From the NCBI GenBank assembly GCA_049325275.1, contig JBMOLU010000008.1, positions 248,001 through 312,000 of the forward strand: 64,000 bases of DNA, in the 5' to 3' direction. This document shows, piece by piece, positions 45,242 to 54,346 of this stretch (the first letter of the stretch is position 1; every line of letters starts with the position of its first letter). The notes beneath the pieces are model-generated. The model did no database searches, had not been told where the DNA came from, and saw nothing but the letters and a program-made list of their open reading frames with translations. The DNA comes from CAIQJJ01 sp049325275. GTDB taxonomy: Bacteria; Chloroflexota; Anaerolineae; Anaerolineales; UBA4823. The position numbers were made by a program, and so were the translations under genes.

Positions 45242-45379
45242 CAAAAGTTTCGCAAAAATATATTTGCATAATTACCCAACCAGAAGGGACGACCCGTCAC
45301 CAAGTTCCACGCCCTTGTCGTGCATCACGACAGGCTCTCCCCATTCGTTTATTCGTTGATCCATCCGCTGCCCCATCCG

Positions 45380-45388
45380 TGATATACT
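45380..45388 (+). promoter_or_regulatory. Extended -10 promoter for rocD
   Basis: TGATATACT fits an extended -10 (TGnTATACT). The predicted leader to the rocD ATG is about 110 bases and is strongly structured. Confidence 0.45.
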
Positions 45389-45399
45389 CACCTCATATA

Positions 45400-45491
45400 C
45401 CTAACCCGCATAAAGCGGCACAGTTTTAATCCTGCTCCTAGTTTGCGTACTTGTGCGTCGTGCTCTTTCTGCACGGCGTGTATGGGTTAGG
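45400..45491 (+). promoter_or_regulatory. Structured 5' leader of rocD
   Basis: CCTAACCC (45400-45407) pairs with GGGTTAGG (45484-45491). The stem extends as CATA/TATG past one bulged G, enclosing about 70 bases. Inside, CGTCGTGC and GCACGGCG form a second hairpin around TCTTTCT. The closing arm ends 15 bases before the ATG, and no separate ribosome-binding site is seen. This shape suits a riboswitch or attenuator. I do not recognise a known class. Confidence 0.4.
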
Positions 45492-45506
45492 CACTAACAC
45501 AATCCT

Positions 45507-46709
45507 ATGAACACCGAAGACTATATCCGCCTCGAAGATGAATACGGCGCCCACAATTATCATCCCCTTGATGTCGTGATTGAACGCGGCGAAGGGGTAT
45601 GGGTTTACGACGTGGAAGGCCAACGCTATCTCGACTGCCTGAGTGCCTATTCGGCCCTCAATCAGGGCCACGTCCACCCCAAGATCCTGGCAGCCCTCAC
45701 CGAGCAGGCGGCCCGTGTCACGTTAACCTCACGGGCTTTTCGTAACCAGCAGTTGCCTTTGTTTTACCAGGAACTGGCCGAACTGACCGGGTACGATATG
45801 GTACTGCCGATGAATACCGGCGCCGAAGCGGTAGAAACCGCCATAAAAATCGCGCGCAAGTGGGCCTACCGCACCAAGGGCGTCAAACGTCACAAAGCGG
45901 AAATAGTCACGTTCGATGGGAACTTTCACGGGCGCACGGTAACGATCATTTCTTTTTCGAATGAGGAACTTTACCGGGAAGATTTCGGCCCCTTCACCCC
46001 GGGTTTTGTACGCATCCCTTATGGCGACCCGCAGGCGGTGATCGACGCCATCAACGTCAACACGGTCGCCGTGCTGATCGAGCCGATCCAGGGGGAGGCC
46101 GGCGTAATCGTACCGCCGGACGGATTTTTGCGCCGGTTGCGCGAAGTCTGCTCGCGCTACGGCATTCTCATGATCGCCGACGAAATCCAGACCGGTCTGG
46201 GGCGTACCGGCAGGCTGCTGGCCTGCGACCACGAAGGTGTGCGCCCCGATCTGGTGATCCTTGGCAAGGCGCTTTCCGGTGGCTTTTATCCCGTTTCGGC
46301 CGTCATCGGCGACTGCAATACGATGGGCCTGCTGCGCCCCGGCGAGCATGGCTCCACGTTTGGTGGCAACCCGCTGGCGGCTGCCGTCGCCCGGGCATCG
46401 TTACGCGTCCTGTCAGCAGAAAACATGATCCAGAATGCCGCCGAGGTCGGCGAATACTTCATGGAACGGCTGGCTGAAATTCCCAGCCCGCACGTCAAAG
46501 AAGTGCGCGGCAAGGGCCTGCTGATCGGTGTGGAGCTGAAGATCAGCGCTGGTGGGGCGCGCCGCTTCTGCCAGGCGCTGATGGGGCACGGCATCCTCGC
46601 CAAAGACACCCATGAACACGTCATCCGTTTTGCGCCGCCCTTGATTATCGACCGGCCAACCATCGACTGGGCCGTAGAACGAATTCAAACTGTCTTGAAT
46701 ATGCCTTGA
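45507..46709 (+). CDS. rocD: Ornithine aminotransferase
   Basis: This 400-residue class-III PLP enzyme transfers the delta-amino group of ornithine to 2-oxoglutarate. The pattern MNTGAEAVETAIKIARKW, FHGRTVTIISFS, IEPIQGEAGV and the Schiff-base motif LGKALSGGFYPVSA support the ornithine subgroup. The length is normal. Start selection rests on conserved length, since the ribosome-binding site is weak. It could link to the alanine dehydrogenase downstream through amino-group traffic. Confidence 0.9.
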   Translation: MNTEDYIRLEDEYGAHNYHPLDVVIERGEGVWVYDVEGQRYLDCLSAYSALNQGHVHPKILAALTEQAARVTLTSRAFRNQQLPLFYQELAELTGYDMVLPMNTGAEAVETAIKIARKWAYRTKGVKRHKAEIVTFDGNFHGRTVTIISFSNEELYREDFGPFTPGFVRIPYGDPQAVIDAINVNTVAVLIEPIQGEAGVIVPPDGFLRRLREVCSRYGILMIADEIQTGLGRTGRLLACDHEGVRPDLVILGKALSGGFYPVSAVIGDCNTMGLLRPGEHGSTFGGNPLAAAVARASLRVLSAENMIQNAAEVGEYFMERLAEIPSPHVKEVRGKGLLIGVELKISAGGARRFCQALMGHGILAKDTHEHVIRFAPPLIIDRPTIDWAVERIQTVLNMP

Positions 46710-46784
46710 CGGCTGGCAAACCGGGCTGGCTTGCCAGAAACATGTTTTGGCAACACCCCACGGTAAGAATCCGGCGGGTGCCTT

Positions 46785-47315
46785 ATGGTTATGTTTACAA
46801 CACATATGGAGATTAAGGATTTTATTCAAGAGGAACTCAGGTTCATCCGGTATCAGTGCGATGTTCTTACACAAGGACTGAACGATGCACAGTTCAACTG
46901 GAAACCACCCGGCACGGCCAATCCGATGAGCGCTACGCTGATTCACATGCTCGGCGCAGAAGATGACTTCATCCAGGCCGTACTGTGTCGTCAGTTGCCG
47001 CTCTGGGAATCTCAAGACTGGGCGCGGCAAATCGGGGTGGCGATCTATCCCATGCCAGGACACGGTTGGAAAGAGTTTTCCACCGAGAGTGTGCGGTTGG
47101 CGCCTGTTTTAGCGTATCAAAAGGCTGTCCGCGCGGCCACCGATGCTTATATCGTCGCCTGTACACCCGGCGAGTTCGATCGCCGGGTGCGGTTATTCGA
47201 TGAAGAAAAAACGGTAGGGCAGGTGTTAAGTACCATGACGGCCCACTGCGCCGGGCATGTCGGTGAAATGGCCGTTGTCAAAGGCACGCAGGGCTTTATG
47301 GCCCTGCCTTACTAA
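46785..47315 (+). CDS. DinB-family protein
   Basis: This 176-residue DinB-like protein is the third in the window. Metal-ligand histidines are visible in ATLIHMLGAEDDF and MTAHCAGHVGEMAV. The ATG at 46785 gives the longest form; ATG codons at 46791 and 46806 are alternatives. It precedes the alanine dehydrogenase gene by 28 bases. Its function is unknown. Confidence 0.75.
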   Translation: MVMFTTHMEIKDFIQEELRFIRYQCDVLTQGLNDAQFNWKPPGTANPMSATLIHMLGAEDDFIQAVLCRQLPLWESQDWARQIGVAIYPMPGHGWKEFSTESVRLAPVLAYQKAVRAATDAYIVACTPGEFDRRVRLFDEEKTVGQVLSTMTAHCAGHVGEMAVVKGTQGFMALPY

Positions 47316-47343
47316 CCCGAAAACCATTTGTGAGGAGGTCTCC

Positions 47344-48429
47344 GTGAATATCGGCATACCTAAAGAACGTCGTACCTTTGAGTTCCGCGTGGGGGTAACC
47401 CCGACCGGCGTACAACAACTGGTCGAGGCCGGGCACACCTGCTACGTCGAGCACGAAGCCGGCCTGGGCGCAGGCTTTAGCGATCAAGAATACCAACAGG
47501 CCGGGGCCCAAATCGTTTTCTCCGCACACGAAGCTTTTGGACGCGCCGACATGGTCGTCAAGGTTTCACGCCCGCTGTACGACGAATTGGACATGATCCG
47601 GCCCAGCACGATCGTCGTCGGCCTGCTGCACCTGGCTTCTGCCCGGCAGGACAAGGTAGCCATCTTCCAGGAGAAAGAACTCACCGCCATTGCCCTGGAA
47701 CAGATCGAGCTTGAAAATGGGGATACGCCCGTGCGGCGGCCTCTGGCACAAATGGGCGGCAAGTTGGCAGCGCAAATCGGCGCACGCCTGCTGCAGAACA
47801 ATTCCGGTGGCAAAGGCGTGCTGCTGGGCGGCATCGCCGGCGTCCCCCCGGCCGAAGTGGTTGTGCTGGGCGCCGGGGTAGCGGGCACGTACGCCATCCG
47901 TGGCTACGTCGGCATGGGTGCGCACGTCACCGTTCTCGACACGGACATGAACGCCCTGGAAAGAATTTACGAGAAAGAACCGGCTATCGTCACCATGCTC
48001 TCCAACCCGCGCAACATCGCCCGTTCCATTGCGTATGCCGATGTGGTCGTCGGAGCGATCATGATCCCGGGCGAGCGCCCGCCCATCGTGGTCACCCGTG
48101 AAATGGTCCGTTCAATGAAGCCACGCTCCGTGATCATGGACTTGAGCATCGACGAAGGCGGCTGCGTGGAAACCTCTCGCCCCACCACACACGAACACCC
48201 ATACTATACCGAAGAAGGCGTACTGCACTACTGTGTTCCCAATATCCCCAGCGTCGTCGCCCGCACGGCCACGTATGCCTACACGAATGCCTCGATCCCC
48301 TTTATTCTCGACATGGCCAACGATGGTATAGATACGACCATCGCCAACCAGCGCGCCGTTGAATGCGCCACCAGCATCCACCACGGCAAGATGAAACACA
48401 TCGCCCGCTTGACACCCAAACCTTATTAA
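47344..48429 (+). CDS. ald: Alanine dehydrogenase
   Basis: This 361-residue enzyme interconverts L-alanine with pyruvate, ammonia and NADH. The N-terminal IGIPKERRTFEFRVGVTPTGV, the dinucleotide motif VLGAGVAGTYAIRG and the C-terminal NIPSVVARTATYAYTNA are typical. The start is GTG at 47344 with a perfect GAGGAGG site; the open frame begins earlier. It shares the strand with ornithine aminotransferase and CoA-transferase, suggesting an amino-acid fermentation cluster. Confidence 0.94.
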   Translation: MNIGIPKERRTFEFRVGVTPTGVQQLVEAGHTCYVEHEAGLGAGFSDQEYQQAGAQIVFSAHEAFGRADMVVKVSRPLYDELDMIRPSTIVVGLLHLASARQDKVAIFQEKELTAIALEQIELENGDTPVRRPLAQMGGKLAAQIGARLLQNNSGGKGVLLGGIAGVPPAEVVVLGAGVAGTYAIRGYVGMGAHVTVLDTDMNALERIYEKEPAIVTMLSNPRNIARSIAYADVVVGAIMIPGERPPIVVTREMVRSMKPRSVIMDLSIDEGGCVETSRPTTHEHPYYTEEGVLHYCVPNIPSVVARTATYAYTNASIPFILDMANDGIDTTIANQRAVECATSIHHGKMKHIARLTPKPY

Positions 48430-48440
48430 AGAGAACTGAC

Positions 48441-49754
48441 ATGGACTTAAAGAAACTGTATCAATCGCGCGTGGTTACCGCAACCGAAGCGGTGCAAAAA
48501 ATCCAATCGGGCAACCGCGTCTTTCTGACCGGCAACTGCTCTGCGCCACAAAAGCTGCTGGCGGCCTTGGTACAACATGCACCCGAGCTAAAAAACGTTG
48601 AAATCTGCCAGGCGCTGAGCGTCGGCCCTGCCGAGTACGCCAATGCGGAAATGGAAGGCCACATTCGCGTCAACACGATGTTCATCAGCGCCAATATCCG
48701 CCGCGCCGTGCAGGAAGGCCGGGCCGACTTTACACCCGTTTTCCTCTCGGAGTTTCCGCTGCTCTTCAAGGAAAAGATCTTGCCGATCGATGTAGCCCTG
48801 GTGCACGTCTCGCCGCCCGATGAACATGGCTTTTGCAGCCTGGGCGTCGAGGTTGGCCTGACCAAAAGCCCCACCGAAGCGGCCAAAGTGGTCATTGCAG
48901 AAGTCAACCAACAAATGCCACGCACGCTGGGCGATGCCTTCATTCACATCAGCCGCATCAATTACATCGTGCCTACCGATTACCCGCTGCCCGAAATGTG
49001 TATGGAACCGGAAAACGGCAGCGACGATGTCACCGAGCACATCGCCGGGTTCATCGCCGAACTGATCCCCGATGGCGCCACGATGCAGTTGGGCATCGGA
49101 GCTATCCCCAACGCAGTGCTCAAATATCTCTACCACAAGCGCGATTTGGGCGTCCACAGCGAGCTGTTTTCCGATGGGGTCATCGACCTGGTAGAAGCGG
49201 GCGTGATCACCAACGCCCGACGCAGCATCCATCACGGCAAGATCACGGCCGGCTTCATCGTCGGCACGCAGCGCCTCTTCAAGTGGGTGGACGATAATCC
49301 GCTGATCGAGCTGCACCCCACCGAATACATCAACGATCCTTTCGTCGTCGCCCAAAACGACCGCATGGTGGCGATCAACTCCGCCATTGAAGTCGATCTC
49401 ACCGGCCAGGTGTGCGCCGACAGCATTGGGCCTAAGTTCTACAGCGGTGTCGGCGGTCAACTGGATTTCATCTATGGCGCATCCCGTTCGAAGGGCGGCG
49501 TTCCCATCATCGCCCTGCCCAGCACGGCTACCCTACGCGACGGCAGCGTGGTCAGCAAGATCGTGCCCATGCTCAAGCAGGGGGCGGGAGTGGTCACCTC
49601 GCGCAATCACATCCGCTACATCGTCACCGAATATGGCGTAGCCGAGCTGTACGGGAAGACCATCCGCCAACGCGCCCAGGCGCTGATCGATATCGCCCAT
49701 CCGGACTTCCGCGACGAGATCAGGCGCCAGGCAAGCGAATTACACTACCTGTAG
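48441..49754 (+). CDS. Acetyl-CoA hydrolase/transferase (4-hydroxybutyrate CoA-transferase type)
   Basis: This 437-residue class-I CoA-transferase has VRSGNRVF-like SGNRVFLTGNCSAPQKLL, LGIGAIPNAVLKYL, and the catalytic-Glu region HSELFSDGVIDLVEAG. It most resembles 4-hydroxybutyrate or acetyl-CoA transferases, moving CoA between acetyl-CoA and short carboxylates. The ATG at 48441 lies 12 bases after ald. Substrate specificity cannot be settled. Confidence 0.86.
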   Translation: MDLKKLYQSRVVTATEAVQKIQSGNRVFLTGNCSAPQKLLAALVQHAPELKNVEICQALSVGPAEYANAEMEGHIRVNTMFISANIRRAVQEGRADFTPVFLSEFPLLFKEKILPIDVALVHVSPPDEHGFCSLGVEVGLTKSPTEAAKVVIAEVNQQMPRTLGDAFIHISRINYIVPTDYPLPEMCMEPENGSDDVTEHIAGFIAELIPDGATMQLGIGAIPNAVLKYLYHKRDLGVHSELFSDGVIDLVEAGVITNARRSIHHGKITAGFIVGTQRLFKWVDDNPLIELHPTEYINDPFVVAQNDRMVAINSAIEVDLTGQVCADSIGPKFYSGVGGQLDFIYGASRSKGGVPIIALPSTATLRDGSVVSKIVPMLKQGAGVVTSRNHIRYIVTEYGVAELYGKTIRQRAQALIDIAHPDFRDEIRRQASELHYL

Positions 49755-49779
49755 CAATCTTATCCAAGCCGGAAATTTA

Positions 49780-49863
49780 CCCCCGTTTTCAACGGGATGG
49801 ATGGTGCTTCGCACCCAACCACACCCCAAAGCTGGAACATATCCCGCCAAAGGCAGAAGAGCC
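49780..49863 (-). repeat. Dispersed palindromic repeat, copy D
   Basis: This is the reverse-strand copy of the element at 14289, with both conserved arms (CCCGTTTTCAACGGGATG and ATCCCGCCAAAGGC). The centre is about 36 bases longer and contains its own small hairpin, GGTGCTTCGCACC-like. It lies in the leader of pyruvate kinase. Confidence 0.7.
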
Positions 49864-49891
49864 ATTTATCAAAAGTTTAATCCTGGTGTTT

Positions 49892-51349
49892 ATGAATCGT
49901 CGCGCAAAAATCGTTGCTACCATAGGCCCGGCATGCTGGGACGAGCCGGTGATGAAGTCGCTGCTCGAGGCCGGTGTGAACGTTGCCCGCCTGAATTTCT
50001 CACACGGCAACCATCAAGACCACGCCACAGTCATCGCCCGCTTACGCAAGGTGGCCGCGGGGTTGGGGCGCTCGATTTGTCTGTTGCAGGACCTGCAAGG
50101 CCCGAAAATCCGGACAGGGGCGTTGCAAAACGGCCCGGTGACGCTCGTGGCCGGCGAACCGTTGACGCTGACGACCGAACCGGCGCCGGGCGATCAAAAC
50201 CTGATCCCGGTAGACTTCCCCGAGCTAACCCTGTCTGCACAGGCCGGAAAAACCATCCTGCTGGACGACGGGTGCCTGGAACTGCTCGTCACAGCCGTTC
50301 ACCCGCAGGCTGTCGAGACGCGCGTGGTGCAAGGCGGCGTGCTCAAGTCGCACAAAGGGATCAATCTGCCGGGTGCGGCGCTGGAAATTCCGGGATTCAC
50401 TGAAAAAGACGCCGTCGATCTCGCTTTCGGGTTGGCACAGGGCATCGACGCCGTGGCCGTCTCCTTTGTCCGTTCGGAAAAAGATGTATTCCAGGTACGC
50501 GAGGCCATCCGCCGCATCGCCAGGGAGATTCAACGCCCCGAGGCCGAGCGCCTGCCGATCGTTGCCAAGCTCGAAAGGCCCGAAGCGCTCGAGAGGCTCG
50601 AAGCCATCATCGCCGCAGCCGACGGCGTCATGGTCGCTCGCGGGGATCTCGGTGTAGAAATGCCCGCCGAAGAAGTCCCCGTGGCGCAAAAACGCATCAT
50701 CGAAACCGCCAACCGCCTGGGGAAAGTGGTCATCACGGCCACCCAGATGCTCGATTCGATGATTCACAGCCCACGCCCCACCCGCGCCGAAGCCTCGGAT
50801 GTCGCCAACGCCATTTTCGATGGTTCCGATGCCGTTATGCTCTCCGGTGAAACGGCCAGCGGCCTGTACCCACTCAAGGCAGTGGAAACGATGAACGCCA
50901 TCGTCTGCCAGGCGGAAACGCACATCAAGTCTTGGGGACGGCGCGCCGACATCAGCCAACCCGGCGACCAAGCCGATGACGCCTACCACGTCACCCGGGC
51001 CGCCGGGGAGCTGGCCCACGACAGCAACGTGGCTGCAATCGCCATCTTTACCCACAGCGGGCGTACGGCGGCCTTGATGGCCAAGGTACGTCCTCACGTG
51101 CCGATCCTGGCTTTCACGCCCCGCCCCGAAGTATACAGCCGCCTGCAACTTTACTGGGGCGTGCAACCGTACCTGACCCCACAGGCAAATACCATCCCTG
51201 AAATGCTGACCCACGTGGAAAATGCTATTCTCAGGCACTTCGACGATCTGGTATGCCGGCAGGTGGTTCTCATCTGCGGCTATCCGCTGCATGCTTTCCG
51301 CTCGTCGAACATGGCCCTGCTGCATACCATCGGGGAACACCAGGGGTAG
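49892..51349 (+). CDS. pyk: Pyruvate kinase
   Basis: This 485-residue enzyme makes pyruvate and ATP from phosphoenolpyruvate and ADP. Motifs RLNFSHG, DLQGPKIRTG, VAKLERPEALE (catalytic Lys), MVARGDLGVEMP and DAVMLSGETASG are all present, followed by the usual C-terminal domain. The ATG at 49892 was chosen; a GTG at 49886 is two codons earlier. Its stop overlaps no other true gene. Confidence 0.96.
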   Translation: MNRRAKIVATIGPACWDEPVMKSLLEAGVNVARLNFSHGNHQDHATVIARLRKVAAGLGRSICLLQDLQGPKIRTGALQNGPVTLVAGEPLTLTTEPAPGDQNLIPVDFPELTLSAQAGKTILLDDGCLELLVTAVHPQAVETRVVQGGVLKSHKGINLPGAALEIPGFTEKDAVDLAFGLAQGIDAVAVSFVRSEKDVFQVREAIRRIAREIQRPEAERLPIVAKLERPEALERLEAIIAAADGVMVARGDLGVEMPAEEVPVAQKRIIETANRLGKVVITATQMLDSMIHSPRPTRAEASDVANAIFDGSDAVMLSGETASGLYPLKAVETMNAIVCQAETHIKSWGRRADISQPGDQADDAYHVTRAAGELAHDSNVAAIAIFTHSGRTAALMAKVRPHVPILAFTPRPEVYSRLQLYWGVQPYLTPQANTIPEMLTHVENAILRHFDDLVCRQVVLICGYPLHAFRSSNMALLHTIGEHQG

Positions 51350-51476
51350 TCCGACCACCCGCCAGTTTTCTATTTTGTGGGACGCTGCCCATCGCCGGTA
51401 TACTTTCGAACAGTCACCCAAGGCGAAGTTCAGCAGATTGAGCGGTTGCGCGAGAATACTACCGAAGGATCGATCG

Positions 51477-53756
51477 TTGACCAGGCCGCTGATCTACTTT
51501 CCTGGGGACCCTACGCAAAAAGCGCTTCCCTTGGCGCGTTTCATGCCTCCCGTACCGGAAGGCATGACCACAGCCTGGCTGCACGAGAACTTGCCCGACC
51601 CTATGCAAGGATGGGTGCTCGATCCCTTCGGAGCGTCGCCCTATCAGGTCATCGAAATTGCGCAGGCCGGCTATCGGGTACTGGTTAGCGCCAACAACCC
51701 AATCGTACGCTTTGTGTTGGATGTTCTCAGCCAGGCGCCCCAAGCGCGTGAACTACGCGCCGCCCTGGCCGAGCTGGCAGCCGCCTACAAAGGGGAGGAA
51801 CGCATCGAACCGCACATTCGCACCATCTACACCAGCGAGTGTGCGCGTTGCAACCAGGCGGTCACCGTAGAGGCTTTTTTGTGGGAACGTGGAGCCACTA
51901 CACCTTACGGCAAGCTCTATACCTGCGCTCACTGTAACTATCACAGCAAACAGCCGGGGAGCGACCATCTCACCAGCACTGCCGATAACGAACGAGCCAC
52001 ACGCTTTCTGAATGCAAGCCACCTGCACTATGCCCGCGCGCTGGAACGCGTTGCGCCGTTGAAAGATCCAAGTCGGCCGTACGTCGAAGAAGCTCTGGCG
52101 GCCTATCTGCCGCGCGCCGTCTACGTTCTCTTCACCCTGATCAACAAACTGGCCGGGCTGAACTTGCCGGCCCGCCAAAAAGATTTGCTCGCCGCCCTGT
52201 TGCTCAGTGCATGCGACGCAGGGAACACGTTATGGGCGCATCCGTCGGGCCGCGAGCGCCCGCTGCAACTGACCACCCCACCCCGCTTCCGCGAGAACAA
52301 CCTGTGGCTGGCCCTGGAAGACGCCGTCAACACCTGGAGCAGCGCTCACACCCCCATCCCTATCGCCTGTTGGCCCGATCAGCCGCCGCAGTCGGGCGGA
52401 ATTTGTGTTTTCGAAGGACGCCTCAAGAACCTGGCCGGCGAATTGGCCAACCTGCAGATCGGCGCCGTCGCAGCCGTTTTTCCACGCCCCAACCAGGCCT
52501 TTTGGACGCTCTCTGCCCTGTGGGCCGGCTGGCTTTGGGGACACGAAGCCATCGGCCCTTTTGCCAGCGTGCTGCAACGCCGCCGCTACGACTGGACCTG
52601 GCACACCATCGCCCTGGACGCAGCGCTCAGCAGCCTGGCGAACAACCTGCCCGAAAAAACACCTTTCTACGGCTTGATCAGCCCGGCGGAAAGCAGCTTC
52701 TTAAGCGCGGCCCTGATTGCCGCCGATCGCAACCGGTTCGATCTGTATGCCATGGCCCTACGCGACGAACATTCGCCGGCGCCCATCCACTGGAAGTGCG
52801 CCAGGACTGACGACAGCGAACATGGATGCTTTGACTACATGCACCGCATCGGCCTCAACCACGTCAGCGCCTACCTGAGCGAACGTGGCGAACCCGCCGA
52901 TTCACTGCACGTCACCGCAGCGGCCCTGGTGGGTATGGCCGAAAAAAAATGCTTTCGGGCCCCGCAGCCCAACGAAAGCCACACCAGCCCCAACCTGGCC
53001 GAACGCTACAACCAGGCGCAGCGCGCCATTCGAGAGGTGCTCACGTACCGGGGCGGCTTCCTACGATACAACGCCAACGAAGCCCTCGAATCAGGCCTGT
53101 GGTGGCTACGCCAGCATCCATCGAACACCATCCCACTCGCCGATCGCGTCGAAAAAGCAGTCGTCAATTACCTGCTCACCCACCCGACTTGCACCTGGTC
53201 CGAAATCGACACCGCCATCTGCCGGGAATTTGCGGGGCTACTGACGCCGGCGCAGAAGTTGATCCGGCTTTGCCTGGAATCGTATGCGCAGGAAACAGAA
53301 CCAGACCAGTGGCAACTGTGCGCCACCGAGCAGCCGGCCGCCCGCCGCGCCGATCTGGCCGCGGCGCAGCAAGCGTTAGCAACGTTGGCCGGACGCGCCG
53401 GCCTGGTGGCCCAGGATCCCAGCCCCGTGCGTTGGGTAGACGCAGGCGGTACGACACGTTACTGGTTCCACCTGAAAGCTTCGGCCATGCTCGGCAGCCT
53501 GCTGCTGGACAGCCAGCCCCCCCTGGAAAAAACCTACATCGTAGTTCCCGGCAGCCGGGCAAACCTGATTGCCTACAAGCTCCACCACGATCCGCGTTTG
53601 AATCATGCCATCCGGCAGGGTTGCCGCTTTCTCAAGTTTCGGCACCTGCACGCCCTGGTCGAACGCCTGCCCCAGGCAGTGACTCTCGAAACGATCGAGG
53701 CGCAACTCGACGCCGATCCGCTTACCTACAGCGAGCCGCAAATGCGCTTGTTTTAG
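51477..53756 (+). CDS. COG1743-like methylase-fold protein, catalytic motif lost
   Basis: This 759-residue protein has a methyltransferase-like motif I (VLDPFGASPYQVIEIAQAG, about 48-64) with an NP-type motif (SANNPIVRF). A zinc ribbon follows at Cys122/125/150/153, as in COG1743 adenine methylases. In the region where COG1743 enzymes carry DPPY, I see VFPRPNQAFWTLSALWAGWLWG, so the catalytic motif is gone. The start is TTG at 51477 with GAAGGA seven bases upstream. It is not next to a restriction gene. Homology is by eye only. Confidence 0.5.
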   Translation: MTRPLIYFPGDPTQKALPLARFMPPVPEGMTTAWLHENLPDPMQGWVLDPFGASPYQVIEIAQAGYRVLVSANNPIVRFVLDVLSQAPQARELRAALAELAAAYKGEERIEPHIRTIYTSECARCNQAVTVEAFLWERGATTPYGKLYTCAHCNYHSKQPGSDHLTSTADNERATRFLNASHLHYARALERVAPLKDPSRPYVEEALAAYLPRAVYVLFTLINKLAGLNLPARQKDLLAALLLSACDAGNTLWAHPSGRERPLQLTTPPRFRENNLWLALEDAVNTWSSAHTPIPIACWPDQPPQSGGICVFEGRLKNLAGELANLQIGAVAAVFPRPNQAFWTLSALWAGWLWGHEAIGPFASVLQRRRYDWTWHTIALDAALSSLANNLPEKTPFYGLISPAESSFLSAALIAADRNRFDLYAMALRDEHSPAPIHWKCARTDDSEHGCFDYMHRIGLNHVSAYLSERGEPADSLHVTAAALVGMAEKKCFRAPQPNESHTSPNLAERYNQAQRAIREVLTYRGGFLRYNANEALESGLWWLRQHPSNTIPLADRVEKAVVNYLLTHPTCTWSEIDTAICREFAGLLTPAQKLIRLCLESYAQETEPDQWQLCATEQPAARRADLAAAQQALATLAGRAGLVAQDPSPVRWVDAGGTTRYWFHLKASAMLGSLLLDSQPPLEKTYIVVPGSRANLIAYKLHHDPRLNHAIRQGCRFLKFRHLHALVERLPQAVTLETIEAQLDADPLTYSEPQMRLF

Positions 53757-54088
53757 CCTGTCCAAGCCCGGACCGGCAAGGCTTGCGGCGCAATCGAGTT
53801 CAGGCCGGCTTTATCGAGAGCACCCGACCGTGTTTGTTGGCCTCGAATTCGGCCCCAAAGAACGCAGCCTGCTCGACCAACGCCAGGACTTTAAAAAGTG
53901 TCTGAAAAGTAAGGTGCGACGCACTTTGCCGGCTAGAAACAGGCTTCATCTACTCTCATGGATGTGCGTCGCATCTGGCGGCGGCACTTTCCAGGCAATC
54001 CCCAAGAAAAGCCCGGGCTTTATACCGGGTACAAGCGCCAAGATGCTATAATACGTCAAAATATTTCAAGAAACATCGCCAATGCCCT
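53757..54088. other. Intergenic region with inverted repeats before grx
   Basis: No gene was supported. TGCGACGCAC (53915-53924) pairs perfectly with GTGCGTCGCA (53964-53973). A second hairpin, CCCGG/CCGGG with loop GCTTTATA, lies at 54012-54029 and resembles the hairpins at 17162-17383. An extended -10 promoter lies at 54044. Confidence 0.45.
54044..54052 (+). promoter_or_regulatory. Extended -10 promoter (TGCTATAAT)
   Basis: A perfect extended -10 identical to the one at 27579. Transcription would begin about 30 bases before the glutaredoxin ATG. Confidence 0.55.
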
Positions 54089-54346
54089 ATGCCTTATCCA
54101 CAAATCACGATTTACGGGTCCACCTGGTGCGGCGATTGCTTCCGCGTGCGCCGCTTCCTCGACAAGAACAAAGTTCCCTATACCTGGATCGATATCGACC
54201 GCGACCGCCAGGCCGAACAGTTTGTCATGAAGAGTAACCGGGGCATGCGCAGCGTGCCCACACTCGTGTTCGAAGATGGCTCACGCCTTGTCGAGCCGTC
54301 TAACGAAGTCCTCGCAAAAAAACTAGAGATTCCCTATGTCCGATAG
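54089..54346 (+). CDS. Glutaredoxin/mycoredoxin-like protein
   Basis: This 85-residue thioredoxin-fold protein has the redox motif WCGDC near residue 14 and the cis-proline segment RSVPTLVF. The short length and CxxC spacing fit mycoredoxin-type glutaredoxins, which reduce mixed disulfides. It overlaps ppk1 by 11 bases, so the two are translationally coupled. A strong promoter precedes it. Confidence 0.88.
   Translation: MPYPQITIYGSTWCGDCFRVRRFLDKNKVPYTWIDIDRDRQAEQFVMKSNRGMRSVPTLVFEDGSRLVEPSNEVLAKKLEIPYVR

Noticed and set aside
50225..51421. 398-codon frame opposite pyk
   Set aside because: It is antisense to conserved pyruvate-kinase motifs.
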